Positions 8,832 to 17,944 of a stretch of DNA of 48,421 bases are shown in pieces. The stretch spans positions 1-48,421 of the forward strand of contig DUQB01000148.1 in the NCBI GenBank assembly GCA_012838035.1. The letters run 5' to 3'. Numbering within the stretch: the first letter of the stretch is position 1; every line of letters begins with the position of its first letter. The notes under the pieces are model-generated. The model ran no database searches, was not told the origin of the DNA, and was given only the letters and a program-made list of their open reading frames with translations. The position numbers were made by a program, and so were the translations under genes. Source of the DNA: Bacillota bacterium (lineage in GTDB: Bacteria; Bacillota; Limnochordia; DTU080).

Positions 8832-9704
8832 CTAGCAGGTCTGCGGCCACAGCAGAGCAGACCACTGCAGATCCTTAACGATGACTGCGGCAATCCCTGG
8901 TTCGGCAGTCAAAGAGGCTTGCAGTTGCAGCGTCTCCCCAGACTCAAACGCGGCGTACCGCGCATACAGTTCGAAAGCGATGGGGAAGCGGATATACCGC
9001 GCCGTGCCGGCATTGCCGGGAGGCAAGCAACCGCTCCATCCCGGAGCATACTCCACATGACGTGACGCCAACACCTCCCCGCGGGGGTCCAACACCCGGA
9101 AGGTTATTTGTACGCCAGTCAGCGCCGGATCGGTGGTTTGCTCGGCATCTTCAGCCGCCGCGTCGGGTATTTCCGTTATGCCCAGCCAAATATTAGCCGA
9201 AAGGGTGAACACGGCCACCCCGTCGGCCAATTGTTTACCGATCGCTAGTTGCCCCAGGTCGTGCCATTTAGTCGTGGTAGTATCCGCCGTATTGGGCAGC
9301 TCTACAGCGCCACCGTCGGCCATCGCCAGCAATTCAGGCGCTACCGGCCATTTTACCTGCTCCGGTTCAGGCGTTTGTTTAGGTTTCTCCTTTACCGCCT
9401 CCTCCGGCTCCGATCTTTGCGGCGTCACTCGCGTACCTAAATCGTGCTTATCGTCTTGTTCCGACATCCACCAATCATCCGGGCGGCGTGCCGGTTTTCG
9501 CTCATACCCACTCCACGGCTCATCCCTACGCTCTGATCTTAACCAACTAGGTTCGCCATACGGCCCAGGTTCGTACGGTCTACCGTAGTCGCCCATAGGC
9601 CACTGCGGTCTACACTGCTGCGCCATTTCCCAATCCCGACGATGCCAGGGACAACAGTGCGGCCCTATTACATAAGCATGCCCCCATGGAGCTCCTCCGT
9701 ACAT
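8832..9704 (-). CDS. Unrecognised protein: disordered Pro/Arg/Tyr-rich head plus beta-rich domain
   Basis: I do not recognise this 290-residue protein. Residues 1-90 are low in complexity and rich in Pro, Arg, Trp, Tyr, Gly, Cys and His, resembling spore-coat or surface-layer proteins in composition only. Residues 90-125 are charged. From about residue 130 to the end lies a probable beta-sandwich that recurs in the divergent gene at 10086. Shared features are a D-L start of the domain, an F-R-[VI]-L-D segment, an FPxxFE or FPFTF segment, a Q-L-Q-A strand and a closing DLxWSAxxW motif. The ATG at 9704 has GAGGAGG upstream. No signal peptide is present. A coat or envelope role is a guess. Confidence 0.6.
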   Translation of the reverse strand: MYGGAPWGHAYVIGPHCCPWHRRDWEMAQQCRPQWPMGDYGRPYEPGPYGEPSWLRSERRDEPWSGYERKPARRPDDWWMSEQDDKHDLGTRVTPQRSEPEEAVKEKPKQTPEPEQVKWPVAPELLAMADGGAVELPNTADTTTTKWHDLGQLAIGKQLADGVAVFTLSANIWLGITEIPDAAAEDAEQTTDPALTGVQITFRVLDPRGEVLASRHVEYAPGWSGCLPPGNAGTARYIRFPIAFELYARYAAFESGETLQLQASLTAEPGIAAVIVKDLQWSALLWPQTC

Positions 9705-10085
9705 GTGAGTGTCCTCCTCGGAAAAATATCGGCTACCTTGTGCGGTGCGTCAAGCTGGTGTCCATAGCTCGAACAGCCCGGCGCGTATTCTCTCCATATG
9801 CAACGCTCGTAGACAACATCACGTCTGATCGCTCTCATCCTACGATGGTAGTGTCCCGGTCGTACACGAACCTGGTCCCATTTTCAACAAATACAGAAAG
9901 CCGCATCATATCGCTTCATTCCAGGAGACGTACTATAGGACGAAGCCGGAGATTGCCGGTCTTAACCGGAGAGCTGGAGCGCACGGGTTTAACACTCAGG
10001 CGACGTGATTACGACGCCAGGGCTGAAGCAGGAGTCACCCGACGTTGTCCGGCCATCACCTTATACAGGAAAGAGGGATAAAAGT
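9705..10085. other. Divergent intergenic region between the paired-domain genes
   Basis: These 381 bases separate two divergent genes that share a domain and presumably hold both promoters. I see no confident -35/-10 pair. One imperfect inverted repeat, GGCGACGT-gatt-ACGACGCC at 9999-10018, lies 67 bases before the plus-strand gene and could be an operator or hairpin. No open frame here has a ribosome site. Confidence 0.3.
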
Positions 10086-10595
10086 ATGGGTAGCAAGGGC
10101 TTTGACGATAGAGTAAAAAGGAACTGTAACCCCAGCGTGTCTCAGCTTTTTTGCGTGAACAACATTGGCGCCGTACGGTTTGAGGGTGAAGAAGACGAGT
10201 TGGTGCTTTGGCAGGATCTGGCCACGCTGAAGTTGTGTGGCGAGAACTGCTCCCAAGTGCTGCATACTGTGAGCGGAAATATCCATGCGGTGTTCACGGG
10301 AGATAACGACGTCGCCGCGGTGGCGGATTTCCAGTTCCGCATTCTGGACAGCTTTGGTCGTGAGGTGTGCACTCGTCGTATTCGTTACGCGGCTGAGTTG
10401 CCTGATGAAGAGAACACGGAAATCATCTTCCCGTTTACGTTCACCTGCTGCGATGAGCTGCGCGGCTGCGACAGCCGGCAACAGTTCCGCCTGCAGGCCG
10501 ATTTGCTCGATGAACGACTCGCGCTGAACAACGACGTATGGATTCAGGATCTGGACTGGTCGGCCATTGTATGGGAAGCCGATAGGCGATTCTAG
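10086..10595 (+). CDS. Unrecognised Cys-rich beta-domain protein, related to the divergent neighbour
   Basis: This 169-residue protein consists almost entirely of the domain found at the C-terminus of the protein encoded at 8832-9704. The shared landmarks are DLATLKL (compare DLGQLAI), FQFRILD (compare ITFRVLD), an R-x-I/V-x-Y-A strand, FPFTF and the ending DLDWSAIVW (compare DLQWSALLW). It carries about eight cysteines, including a CC pair, that the neighbour's domain lacks, so it may be disulfide-linked or metal-binding. There is no signal peptide or membrane helix. The ATG at 10086 is preferred over upstream in-frame starts because AGAGGGA lies just before it. A strong terminator follows. 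The function is unknown. Confidence 0.62.
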   Translation: MGSKGFDDRVKRNCNPSVSQLFCVNNIGAVRFEGEEDELVLWQDLATLKLCGENCSQVLHTVSGNIHAVFTGDNDVAAVADFQFRILDSFGREVCTRRIRYAAELPDEENTEIIFPFTFTCCDELRGCDSRQQFRLQADLLDERLALNNDVWIQDLDWSAIVWEADRRF

Positions 10596-10627
10596 AAGAG
10601 TGAAGTAAGCCTGTCTAAGCGCAAGGA

Positions 10628-10692
10628 ACGAGGCCGCCTGAACTACGCGGGCACGCTTTAACCCCCGACGAGGTCAGGCAGCCTCGTTTTGC
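10628..10692. terminator. Long bidirectional terminator hairpin
   Basis: The arms ACGAGGC-c-GCCTGA and TCAGGC-a-GCCTCGT pair almost perfectly and are followed by TTTT on the plus strand. The loop of about 30 bases is long. The hairpin sits between convergent genes (plus strand ending at 10595, minus strand ending at 10723). Its minus-strand tail (TTCCTT) is weaker. Confidence 0.7.
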
Positions 10693-10722
10693 CGTGCTGT
10701 ACGGAGTTAAGGCCGGGCTCTG

Positions 10723-10980
10723 TTATTTAGGGCCTTGCCGCACCCGTTGCTGCAAGGCCTGCACCAAGCCTTCATCGGTGGGGTTATCCACTGCCAGCTG
10801 CATAAACTCATCCGCGCCGATGCCCAATTTGCGGAGTAGCTGATTATCTATGGGACAAGGGTAGATGTAATCACCAATGGTCCCGGCAGCCTTGGCACGC
10901 GCTTTATCGCTCATACGCGCTAACCAAGGCGTATCACCTATAAGGAAATTGGGGTCGCGCGGCTCCCATTCCTGTGCCAC
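10723..10980 (-). CDS. DUF5069-like small protein
   Basis: This short soluble protein (85 residues) carries the core of DUF5069, a family of unknown function. The family-like features are the W-L-x-R-M-x-D-K-A-R-A segment, then GTIGDYIYPCP, an L-G-I-x-A-D-E-F segment, and a C-terminal helix. The GTG at 10980 is chosen because AGAAAGGA lies just upstream. A longer frame would extend into the end of the kinase gene and has no ribosome site. Usual family members are longer (roughly 130-150 residues), so this one seems to lack the N-terminal part. It lies 62 bases downstream of the sensor kinase on the same strand and may share its transcript. Confidence 0.65.
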   Translation of the reverse strand: MAQEWEPRDPNFLIGDTPWLARMSDKARAKAAGTIGDYIYPCPIDNQLLRKLGIGADEFMQLAVDNPTDEGLVQALQQRVRQGPK

Positions 10981-11042
10981 AAAAGACCATCCTTTCTCTC
11001 CATCGCGTCTGCTTCCGGCGTGTCTCAGCCGCCATGTCGGTT

Positions 11043-14000
11043 TTATGAGCTCATCTCCGCCGGGGGCGGCGTGAGGGGCAACCACATGCGCACCTCGGTA
11101 CCGACCCCCGGCGTACCGGCGATGGTCCACCATCCGGCCGCCTGACTCACCCTGGCCGTGATGTTCACAAAGCCTAAGCCGGGAATGCTGCTTTTTGTAT
11201 CGTATCCGGAACCGTCGTCTTGTATCACGACCATCAAACCGTCATCTTGCAGATCCAGGTCGACTTGGACGTGCCTTGCGCCGCCATGCCGGTAGGCATT
11301 GTTGATGGCTTCTTCGAGCACCCGGTAAACGACCAAGCGAATATTCTCCGGTATCTTATTCACAGCCGGATCATCTAGTGCCGCAACGCTTGCTGCGGTG
11401 CTGACGCTTACCTCGATAAGATCTTCGAAATTGGTAATTAAGGAACGCAACGCCGGCATCAAGCCGACCTTGATGATGGAAGGATGCAGCATATGACTGG
11501 TTTTGCGAATTTCGTTCTCGCGCAGATCTTCCAATTCGGCGCGGGCTTCAGCCAAAACCGTCGCGGCGCGCTGCGGATCCGACCGCATAAGCTGCTCTAC
11601 GACGCCTAACCGATGCCAGGTGACCAGTAAGCGTGTTTGCACCTTGCCGTGCAGCAACTCGGCAATCTCCTGTTTGCTGTGTTCTTCCGCAGCAATCAGA
11701 GCCCGCTGAGCTTCCCCTATCCTGGCCATCTCTTCGTGCATCGCTCGTTCCAAGGCCATGGCGGCGTAATTGGCCAACAGGGCTAAGCTCTCCAACAGCG
11801 TCTCCGTCAGCACATTCCCACTGGCGTGAGTGTCCACGTAAAGTAGGCCGAGGGCGCCTTTACTCGTCTTTAAGGGTAAGACGGCGCTGGAGGTGGGAAC
11901 GTCGCTTATGGCCGTGACGCGCTCCGCCGGCACAGCCGTCGGCTCTTCCACCAGCCAACCGTACGGCTCGGCGCTGCGCATCCAGCTGCCTAAAATGCTG
12001 TTTTTATCGTATTGCCCGACCCATTCGGGCATGACGCGTTGGCCTTCGACACCTACCTGAAGGCGCAGCGATTGATCGTTTTGCTCCAAAACGAACACAG
12101 CCACTCGATCCAAATTGAGGGTACGCTGAGCGCCTAAGGCGACCTGTAACAGGAGTTCATGGGACTCCGTCGCGGCAATGACGGCGCTGCTGATCTCATA
12201 CATCTGGCGCAACAGCAACACTTTATGTTTCAATTCGCCATACAACCGGGCATTATCCAGGGCCAAACCGGCTTGGGTGGCGATGGCCAACGCCGTTTCC
12301 TGCTCGGCTTGAGTAAAGGGAGCATCGGCGGCACGCAACAGCAGCAGATCGCAAAGCACTTCCTTTTGGTAGGTCACGGGTATAAACAAGTATGCTGCTT
12401 GGGCCGTCCGACCGACCTGCAGCGTTTGCCAGGCCTGCATGTCTGCAACTATTTGGTCATACGCATTTTGTAATGCGGTAGCAATAGCGCCGGTCTTGAT
12501 CACCGCCACCTCTTGCGGCGAGCCTGTGCTGTTCGTAGTCCATGCACCCGCCAACGGGCAGGCGATTTCGTTGCGCAACATCACCAATAGCTGGCGACAA
12601 ACCTCTTCGGTATCCAGTGTAGCCGATAGAGTGACGGTAAGGTTGTGCATCGTCTCGGTCCATTCACGTCTACTGCGTTCCGCCGCATACTGTTGCGCCA
12701 TCTCCATAGAGTGCCGCACAGCCTTTTGCAGCCTGAGAATCGTGTACACCCGACTGAGAAATTCGCTGCGATCAAAGGGTTTACCTAAATAATCATTGGC
12801 GCCGGCTGCGAATGCCGCCGCCGCTTCTTCGCTGCGATTACGTGCCGTGACCACGATAATCGGCAGTTCAAACAACGTATACTGCTCGCGGATGCGCCGA
12901 CACAACTCGTACCCGTTCATTTGCGGCATCATCACATCGATGACCACCAGGTCGTACATCGCGTTATTCTTAATGATGCGCAGCGCATCCAGGCCGTTTC
13001 TGGCAATATCCACGGCAGCGCGAAAACGCTTGAGCTGACTTTGCATCACAACCAGATTGATCTCTTCATCTTCTACCAATAAAATGCGCACTGCGCCCAA
13101 GTCTTCCCACGCCGATTCAGCCTGCGTCTGATCCTCACCAACTGCGAGTGCAAAATGCGCTTCCCTTTCTGTAGTGACGGGCCGCGTCCGCCTTTCTTCC
13201 GTCTGCTCAACTAGGGATCCGCGGCTTGCCAACCGCGGCCTGGTTTTGCCTCTTTCTACTTGCGATACGCCCTCCGCCCTTTGTCCACGCGTGCCGCGAT
13301 GCGGAATGGTAAACGATACCATAGTACCCAGACCTTGCTCCGATTCGAAGCTGAGTTGGCCGCCATGGCAGTCTACCAAGGTGCGTACAATACTTAAGCA
13401 GAGTCCGGTCCCCGAGATTTGTATGCCGCTATCCCCCTTGATCGGCTGGAATGGATCGAATACATAAGGCAGTTGATCTTTAGCTACGCCGATACCGGTA
13501 TCGATAACGCTGATGCGTGTAACGTCTTCCAGGTCCTCCGCCAGCACGGTGACGCTGCCTTCGTGAGTGTAGTGAACGGCATTGGCCACCAAGTTGATGA
13601 GGATTTGCTCCAGCCGATCGGCATCGGCCCAAACAAAAGGCAAGTTTTCCGGTACTTCGTTCTGTAAAACGATGGACTTGCTACCCACCAGCGGTTGAGA
13701 TAAGGAGAATACGACTCCCACGAGTTGCCGCAAGTCGACCTCTTCCCATTTCAGCGTGATATCGCCATGCCGCAGTCTCTCAAAGTCCAGGATATTGTTT
13801 ACCAGGCGGGTTAACCGCTGGCCGCTCTGCACAATCAGTTGCAGATTCATGCGTTGCTCTCGGGTTAGCGACGTGTCTTTATCAGCGAGCATGGTCTGTC
13901 CAATCCCGATGATGCCTGCCAGCGGCGTACGGAGCTCATGCGACGTTCTGAGCATGAAATCATCTTTCGCCCGGTCCAACTCGATTAAGCGTTCAGAAAG

Positions 14001-15266
14001 CGCCTCGATCTCTTGGTAGTTCTTTGCTGATCGTACGGCCAGGCGATGGCCGATCGCCACCATGAGGGCGACTACGCCCCAGGGCGACAAGTCGAAGGCG
14101 AACAAGCGCTCCCGATACAGAAGCAAATCGTTGAAAATGGTGAAAGTGCAAAAAAGGAACGCGCAGAGTAAGATCACCGAACCTTCCCGTCGATTACGCA
14201 CCGCCCGTATTAACACATAGACCCCGTAAGCCAGTCCGATCGCCATTAGATACTGGAACATCGGCATCAGCATGGTGAAGGTGCGTCCCGGCGTAACGCA
14301 GATGATGGCGATATACAGGTAGGCGACATAACTTAACGCACGGACAACCCAATCGACCATCTCTTTTGGATACAACGAGTACATAAACGAGGCGAAAATA
14401 GGCGCAAGCAGAGCGGTGGTGATGTACTCGATTTTCAGCGCGATCTCCCAGTTGTAGTCGGGGAATATGCGGATAAGGAGGATGGGACCGACGAAAAAGA
14501 GTCGTACCAACACAAAGAAGCTGAAGATGCCGAAGTAGTAGGACGTGCGGTCGTTACGCTGCATGGCGAAGAACAACATGTGATAAAAGGCGATGAAGAC
14601 AAGGCAGCCGACTAAAAAGGCGATCAAGCCCAGTTCCATCTTTTCCAGCTTATGGATCCATTCTTTTTCGCCGATGAGGATGGGATAGCGCATGCCGCCG
14701 CGATAATGATGGAAATTGCTGATTTGCACCACCAGCTCCAGCGGCGCGGATCCGGGTGGGATATCCACAACAAGCGGTTTGGCCTGGGCTGTTTCGCCGG
14801 AGCGAGAGACGCCTACCTGCCCGTTTTCGGCAAGCAGCCGACCATTGACCCATAGTTTATAGGCGCTCGACATAAAGGGCAGTTTTAAGGACAACGGTTG
14901 GTCTGGGAAAGCATCAATGACCAGCCGATAGGTGGCGAAACCATCAGAAGGCAAAGGATCGCCGTTGAGCCGGTATTTGATCCAACTGCCGGGAACCGAG
15001 ACGTATCGGGCCAAGGCGGGTTGAGACGTCTGAGTAAAGTCCGCCGGCGTCAGCAACTGCCCCCAGTAAAACTCCCAGTCGCCGACCAGACTGACCGTTT
15101 TGCGCTCATTTAGGTTCCAGTCGCTAAGGTCAAGCCTGCCTAAAATAGCCCTTTGGGCCGCACCAGCCTGCGCCTGGCCGCAGCAACCCAGTAACATCAG
15201 CAATAAAGTCAAGACCAGCTTTGAATAGCCAGACTGCCAAAATGAGTACAGCCGCTTGAGCATCAC
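11043..15266 (-). CDS. Giant hybrid sensor kinase: 7TMR-DISM, HisKA kinase, receiver, two GAFs, second kinase
   Basis: This 1407-residue membrane sensor combines two kinase units. In order: a signal peptide or anchor (1-35); an extracytoplasmic carbohydrate-binding-like 7TMR-DISMED2 domain (about 45-185, with GDWEFYW); seven membrane helices (205-405); a HisKA helix with SHELRTPL (His near 443); an ATPase domain with N-box LINLVANAV and DTGIG (545-650); a receiver with LLVEDEE and phospho-Asp in VVIDVMMPQ (near 773); two GAF-like domains (about 890-1025 and 1040-1195); then a second dimerisation helix with ELLHGKVQ (His near 1206) and a NarX/LiaS-like ATPase domain (EEAINNAYRHG, DDGSGYD). The second kinase type usually pairs with NarL-type regulators, and one is divergent at 15656. 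A GGGAGG site precedes GTG-ATG at 15266. Confidence 0.88.
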   Translation of the reverse strand: MMLKRLYSFWQSGYSKLVLTLLLMLLGCCGQAQAGAAQRAILGRLDLSDWNLNERKTVSLVGDWEFYWGQLLTPADFTQTSQPALARYVSVPGSWIKYRLNGDPLPSDGFATYRLVIDAFPDQPLSLKLPFMSSAYKLWVNGRLLAENGQVGVSRSGETAQAKPLVVDIPPGSAPLELVVQISNFHHYRGGMRYPILIGEKEWIHKLEKMELGLIAFLVGCLVFIAFYHMLFFAMQRNDRTSYYFGIFSFFVLVRLFFVGPILLIRIFPDYNWEIALKIEYITTALLAPIFASFMYSLYPKEMVDWVVRALSYVAYLYIAIICVTPGRTFTMLMPMFQYLMAIGLAYGVYVLIRAVRNRREGSVILLCAFLFCTFTIFNDLLLYRERLFAFDLSPWGVVALMVAIGHRLAVRSAKNYQEIEALSERLIELDRAKDDFMLRTSHELRTPLAGIIGIGQTMLADKDTSLTREQRMNLQLIVQSGQRLTRLVNNILDFERLRHGDITLKWEEVDLRQLVGVVFSLSQPLVGSKSIVLQNEVPENLPFVWADADRLEQILINLVANAVHYTHEGSVTVLAEDLEDVTRISVIDTGIGVAKDQLPYVFDPFQPIKGDSGIQISGTGLCLSIVRTLVDCHGGQLSFESEQGLGTMVSFTIPHRGTRGQRAEGVSQVERGKTRPRLASRGSLVEQTEERRTRPVTTEREAHFALAVGEDQTQAESAWEDLGAVRILLVEDEEINLVVMQSQLKRFRAAVDIARNGLDALRIIKNNAMYDLVVIDVMMPQMNGYELCRRIREQYTLFELPIIVVTARNRSEEAAAAFAAGANDYLGKPFDRSEFLSRVYTILRLQKAVRHSMEMAQQYAAERSRREWTETMHNLTVTLSATLDTEEVCRQLLVMLRNEIACPLAGAWTTNSTGSPQEVAVIKTGAIATALQNAYDQIVADMQAWQTLQVGRTAQAAYLFIPVTYQKEVLCDLLLLRAADAPFTQAEQETALAIATQAGLALDNARLYGELKHKVLLLRQMYEISSAVIAATESHELLLQVALGAQRTLNLDRVAVFVLEQNDQSLRLQVGVEGQRVMPEWVGQYDKNSILGSWMRSAEPYGWLVEEPTAVPAERVTAISDVPTSSAVLPLKTSKGALGLLYVDTHASGNVLTETLLESLALLANYAAMALERAMHEEMARIGEAQRALIAAEEHSKQEIAELLHGKVQTRLLVTWHRLGVVEQLMRSDPQRAATVLAEARAELEDLRENEIRKTSHMLHPSIIKVGLMPALRSLITNFEDLIEVSVSTAASVAALDDPAVNKIPENIRLVVYRVLEEAINNAYRHGGARHVQVDLDLQDDGLMVVIQDDGSGYDTKSSIPGLGFVNITARVSQAAGWWTIAGTPGVGTEVRMWLPLTPPPAEMSS

Positions 15267-15655
15267 GGGCCTCCCATGTTAACAGGCGCTAGAGTGCCAA
15301 TATGGCGGGTTACTTCGCTATCAAGCCGGTACAACCCTGTAACGACTCGCAGAATTGCGACCACTGCGCCTTGTGAACATCACTGTTGAATGAACCGGCT
15401 GGCTCAGAGGCGAAATGATCGATCGCCTGTGTTTAACAAGCGAAACATGAAGATTAGATATGAGAAGCAAGGCATGCTCCACTAAGTATACAAGCAATAA
15501 TGGGGCCGGCTGCAGGATTACGAGGTACCAATTTAGAAAGTAAAAGGTTATAGAAACAACGAGGTGTCGTTAGTTCGTATGCCGCACGGCATAGCGTAAT
15601 GGACGCCCGTTTTCGATGCATTTACATTTATTATTGTTTCAATGAGAAAACGAGA
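15267..15655. other. Divergent region between sensor kinase and response regulator
   Basis: These 389 bases must contain the promoters for the kinase (leftward) and the regulator (rightward). The clearest structure is a perfect inverted repeat, TATGCC-gcac-GGCATA at 15578-15593, about 65 bases before the regulator start. It could be an operator for the regulator itself or a small hairpin in its leader. No protein-coding frame is supported. Confidence 0.35.
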
Positions 15656-16333
15656 GTGATTGTCGTGGAAGGTGTAACAAAAGAACTGAAACTGCTTTTG
15701 GTTGAAGATGAGGCCCTTTATCGTGACCTACTTGCTATGGCACTCACTACTCATCAAAACATACAAGTGGTAGGAGCTTATGAGGATGGCGGCAGCGCTC
15801 TTGCCGGTTGCCGGAACAAACACATTGACGTGGCGGTGCTGGATATAGAGCTGCCTGGAGAGTATAACGGCATTCAATTAGGTTTAGCATTACGGAACAT
15901 GTATCCCAAGATAGGTATCGTATTGCTCTCCAACCATAGTGACCCGGCGTTTTTCTCCGCCATCCCTCAGGATAAAGTCAACGGTTGGTCATACTTATCG
16001 AAGAAGTCCGTCGGTGATATCGAGGCCCTGCATCGGGCCATTGTGGGAGCTGCTGAAGGTTTAGTCGTGCTCGATCAACAGCTCGTCGACAAGGCTACCC
16101 CACGCAAAGGCAGCCTCTTAGAACAACTAACGCCTCGCCAACAAGAGATCATCAGCCTGATCGCGCAAGGTTACTCCAACGCCGCCATCGCCGAGCGTCT
16201 GGTTCTAGCGCCCAAATCCGTAGAAAACCACATCAGCCAAATGTACCAAGTACTCGACATAGACACGCATAACCCGCAGATACAACCGCGGGTAACGGCA
16301 GTGTTGACATACTTGCAACAGACGAGGGTGTAG
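15656..16333 (+). CDS. NarL/LuxR-type response regulator
   Basis: This two-domain DNA-binding regulator has about 225 residues. The receiver (about 10-130) has LLVEDE for the acidic pocket, the phospho-acceptor Asp in VLDIELPG, and a conserved Lys in YLSKKS. The C-terminal LuxR-type helix-turn-helix (about 155-215) reads LTPRQQEIISLIAQGYSNAAIAE with LxPKSVENHIS as the recognition helix. The start is uncertain: GTG at 15656 or 15665 leaves a normal receiver N-terminus, whereas an ATG at 15599 would add 19 untypical residues and has no ribosome site. It is divergent from the double kinase, whose C-terminal module is of the type that phosphorylates this class. It ends 10 bases from the pilus cluster. 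Confidence 0.85.
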   Translation: MIVVEGVTKELKLLLVEDEALYRDLLAMALTTHQNIQVVGAYEDGGSALAGCRNKHIDVAVLDIELPGEYNGIQLGLALRNMYPKIGIVLLSNHSDPAFFSAIPQDKVNGWSYLSKKSVGDIEALHRAIVGAAEGLVVLDQQLVDKATPRKGSLLEQLTPRQQEIISLIAQGYSNAAIAERLVLAPKSVENHISQMYQVLDIDTHNPQIQPRVTAVLTYLQQTRV

Positions 16334-16343
16334 GTTATCCGCT

Positions 16344-17705
16344 CTACAAGACTCGCCAATCATAGAACATGATGGATCCGGTGCCGCCATTACCATCTGA
16401 CCCGCCAGGCGCAGGGATGGTGATGGGCATATCCATGTTCACCTTTTCATAATAGATGCGAACATCACCCGTTCCCGTCAATGTGTATCCCACGATGCTG
16501 CCGCGAATCGTCGAACTGCCTGTGACAACAATATTAGCCAGTGGCGCATACATTACCCGAACAACTGCTGACGAATCACCATTCACCGTGATGGATGGCC
16601 CACCCGAGATAATATTCCCGAGGATGCCTCCACTGCCGTTTATCTCTAATGCAGCCTTCTGGACATATACAGAGCCGACATAGTCCGTAGCGCCAGGGAC
16701 CGATAGCTTTCCACCACCGCTGTAATACATAAAGACGTCCCCGGGATCTCCGTGAGCGTTAATGGTGGATGATCCGGATAGCTCGAAAACATCCTCTACA
16801 TAAAGAAACAGCTTTCCGTTGTCCGAGCCGGAATTTTTCTTTAGGTACACATGAGCATTACCCGTAACTCTTAATTCTTTGGCACGGATGTGTAAATCGC
16901 CTTTGGTGAGATCGAACGTCAGCGTACTACTACCCGAGACTTGCAAGATATTATACCTGCCACTAGCAGCCACATTTAGCCTTGAGTTACCGCCGCTAAT
17001 TAGATTGCCTCTGTTGGGCATGTCGTTCGGAAATTCCGGGTATTCCGGTAAAACAAACTCGGTCACCTGGGGAAGAGTATGTACTAACCCGGCTATATGA
17101 TTCTGATAGGGTTGAGCTCCATCAATCACCCTACTCGGATCAGCATCAGGCCCCAGAGTTAGATCCCCATCGATTGTAGTGGACCATGCTAAGCGCACCG
17201 ATCCATCGTGAGCTGCATTAATAGTGACATCACCAATGATCTTCGAACTGCCTGTAAGTTCAATTGCAGGCTTACCCGGTACGGTTCCGATAGCAGCATA
17301 CAATGCCTGCGTAAATTCCATTTCGGCGTTACCTGCTGGTTCTTCATGTACCCAAAGGCTTAATTGACGCGTGCTTTTACCATATCTTCCCGTAGCGACC
17401 AATGACCCTCTACTCGAGTCATAAGTGACGAAGAAAGAGCTGTCTGGGTCTATGACGTGGGCATTTTCCTTAGAGTTATAGGGATAGGAGTCGAAATGAC
17501 TGAGTGAGTGTTCTTGCAACCAAGCTTGCGCATGTACCAGACCTGACTCTGCGGTCTCCAGCGCCAACCCATGCTCGCCAAAACCTACGGCATGTCGCCA
17601 CAAAGTCGGGACAAGCGCGGTTAACCCGGCCAGGATGGTTGATACAACCGTAAAGCCTATTAATAAGGTAAGGACGACTGATCCTTGGTCACTGTGTGAT
17701 CGCAT
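16344..17705 (-). CDS. PilX-like pilus assembly protein with beta-helical repeat body
   Basis: The 453-residue protein starts with a hydrophobic helix (about residues 8-35) after a short charged head. The helix is of the PilX/minor-pilin kind but lacks a clear G-F-T-L-x-E cleavage motif (it reads QGSVVLTLL). The body has many short valine-, glycine- and serine-rich repeats (ITGSSKIIGD, VSGSSTL, ELSGSSTI, VTGSSTI), which look like a right-handed beta helix similar to bactofilin-type or DUF7305 domains. It may be a non-classical minor pilin or tip protein. The ATG at 17705 is chosen because AAAGGA lies nine bases upstream; a GTG at 17729 lacks a site. A 239-base gap with its own promoter separates it from the pilus operon. 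Confidence 0.68.
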   Translation of the reverse strand: MRSHSDQGSVVLTLLIGFTVVSTILAGLTALVPTLWRHAVGFGEHGLALETAESGLVHAQAWLQEHSLSHFDSYPYNSKENAHVIDPDSSFFVTYDSSRGSLVATGRYGKSTRQLSLWVHEEPAGNAEMEFTQALYAAIGTVPGKPAIELTGSSKIIGDVTINAAHDGSVRLAWSTTIDGDLTLGPDADPSRVIDGAQPYQNHIAGLVHTLPQVTEFVLPEYPEFPNDMPNRGNLISGGNSRLNVAASGRYNILQVSGSSTLTFDLTKGDLHIRAKELRVTGNAHVYLKKNSGSDNGKLFLYVEDVFELSGSSTINAHGDPGDVFMYYSGGGKLSVPGATDYVGSVYVQKAALEINGSGGILGNIISGGPSITVNGDSSAVVRVMYAPLANIVVTGSSTIRGSIVGYTLTGTGDVRIYYEKVNMDMPITIPAPGGSDGNGGTGSIMFYDWRVL

Positions 17706-17837
17706 ACGGCTCATCCTTTCCCAGAACACTCAGTCAATAATTCGCAGCCGAACGTGATATTGTTTTTGCTTTGAGACCAACGGTTGCGTAACGACCATTG
17801 ATAGCGTGTCTCCGTCGCAACAGTTTTCTCAGCGTAT

Positions 17838-17866
17838 TTATTACAAGTTCACGTTTATTTTACCAA
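17838..17866 (-). promoter_or_regulatory. Candidate promoter for the PilX-like gene
   Basis: On the minus strand TTGGTA (17861-17866) lies exactly 17 bases from TAATAA (17838-17843), in an AT-rich stretch within the 239-base gap. The transcript leader would be about 125 bases. This suggests that the PilX-like gene can be expressed separately from the upstream pilus genes. Confidence 0.45.
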
Positions 17867-17944
17867 AAAAATACGAACATAAGAGTACACAACCAAGCAA
17901 ATGCCTTGTTCCTATGCAGTATGGAGTCAATAATCGATTCTAGA

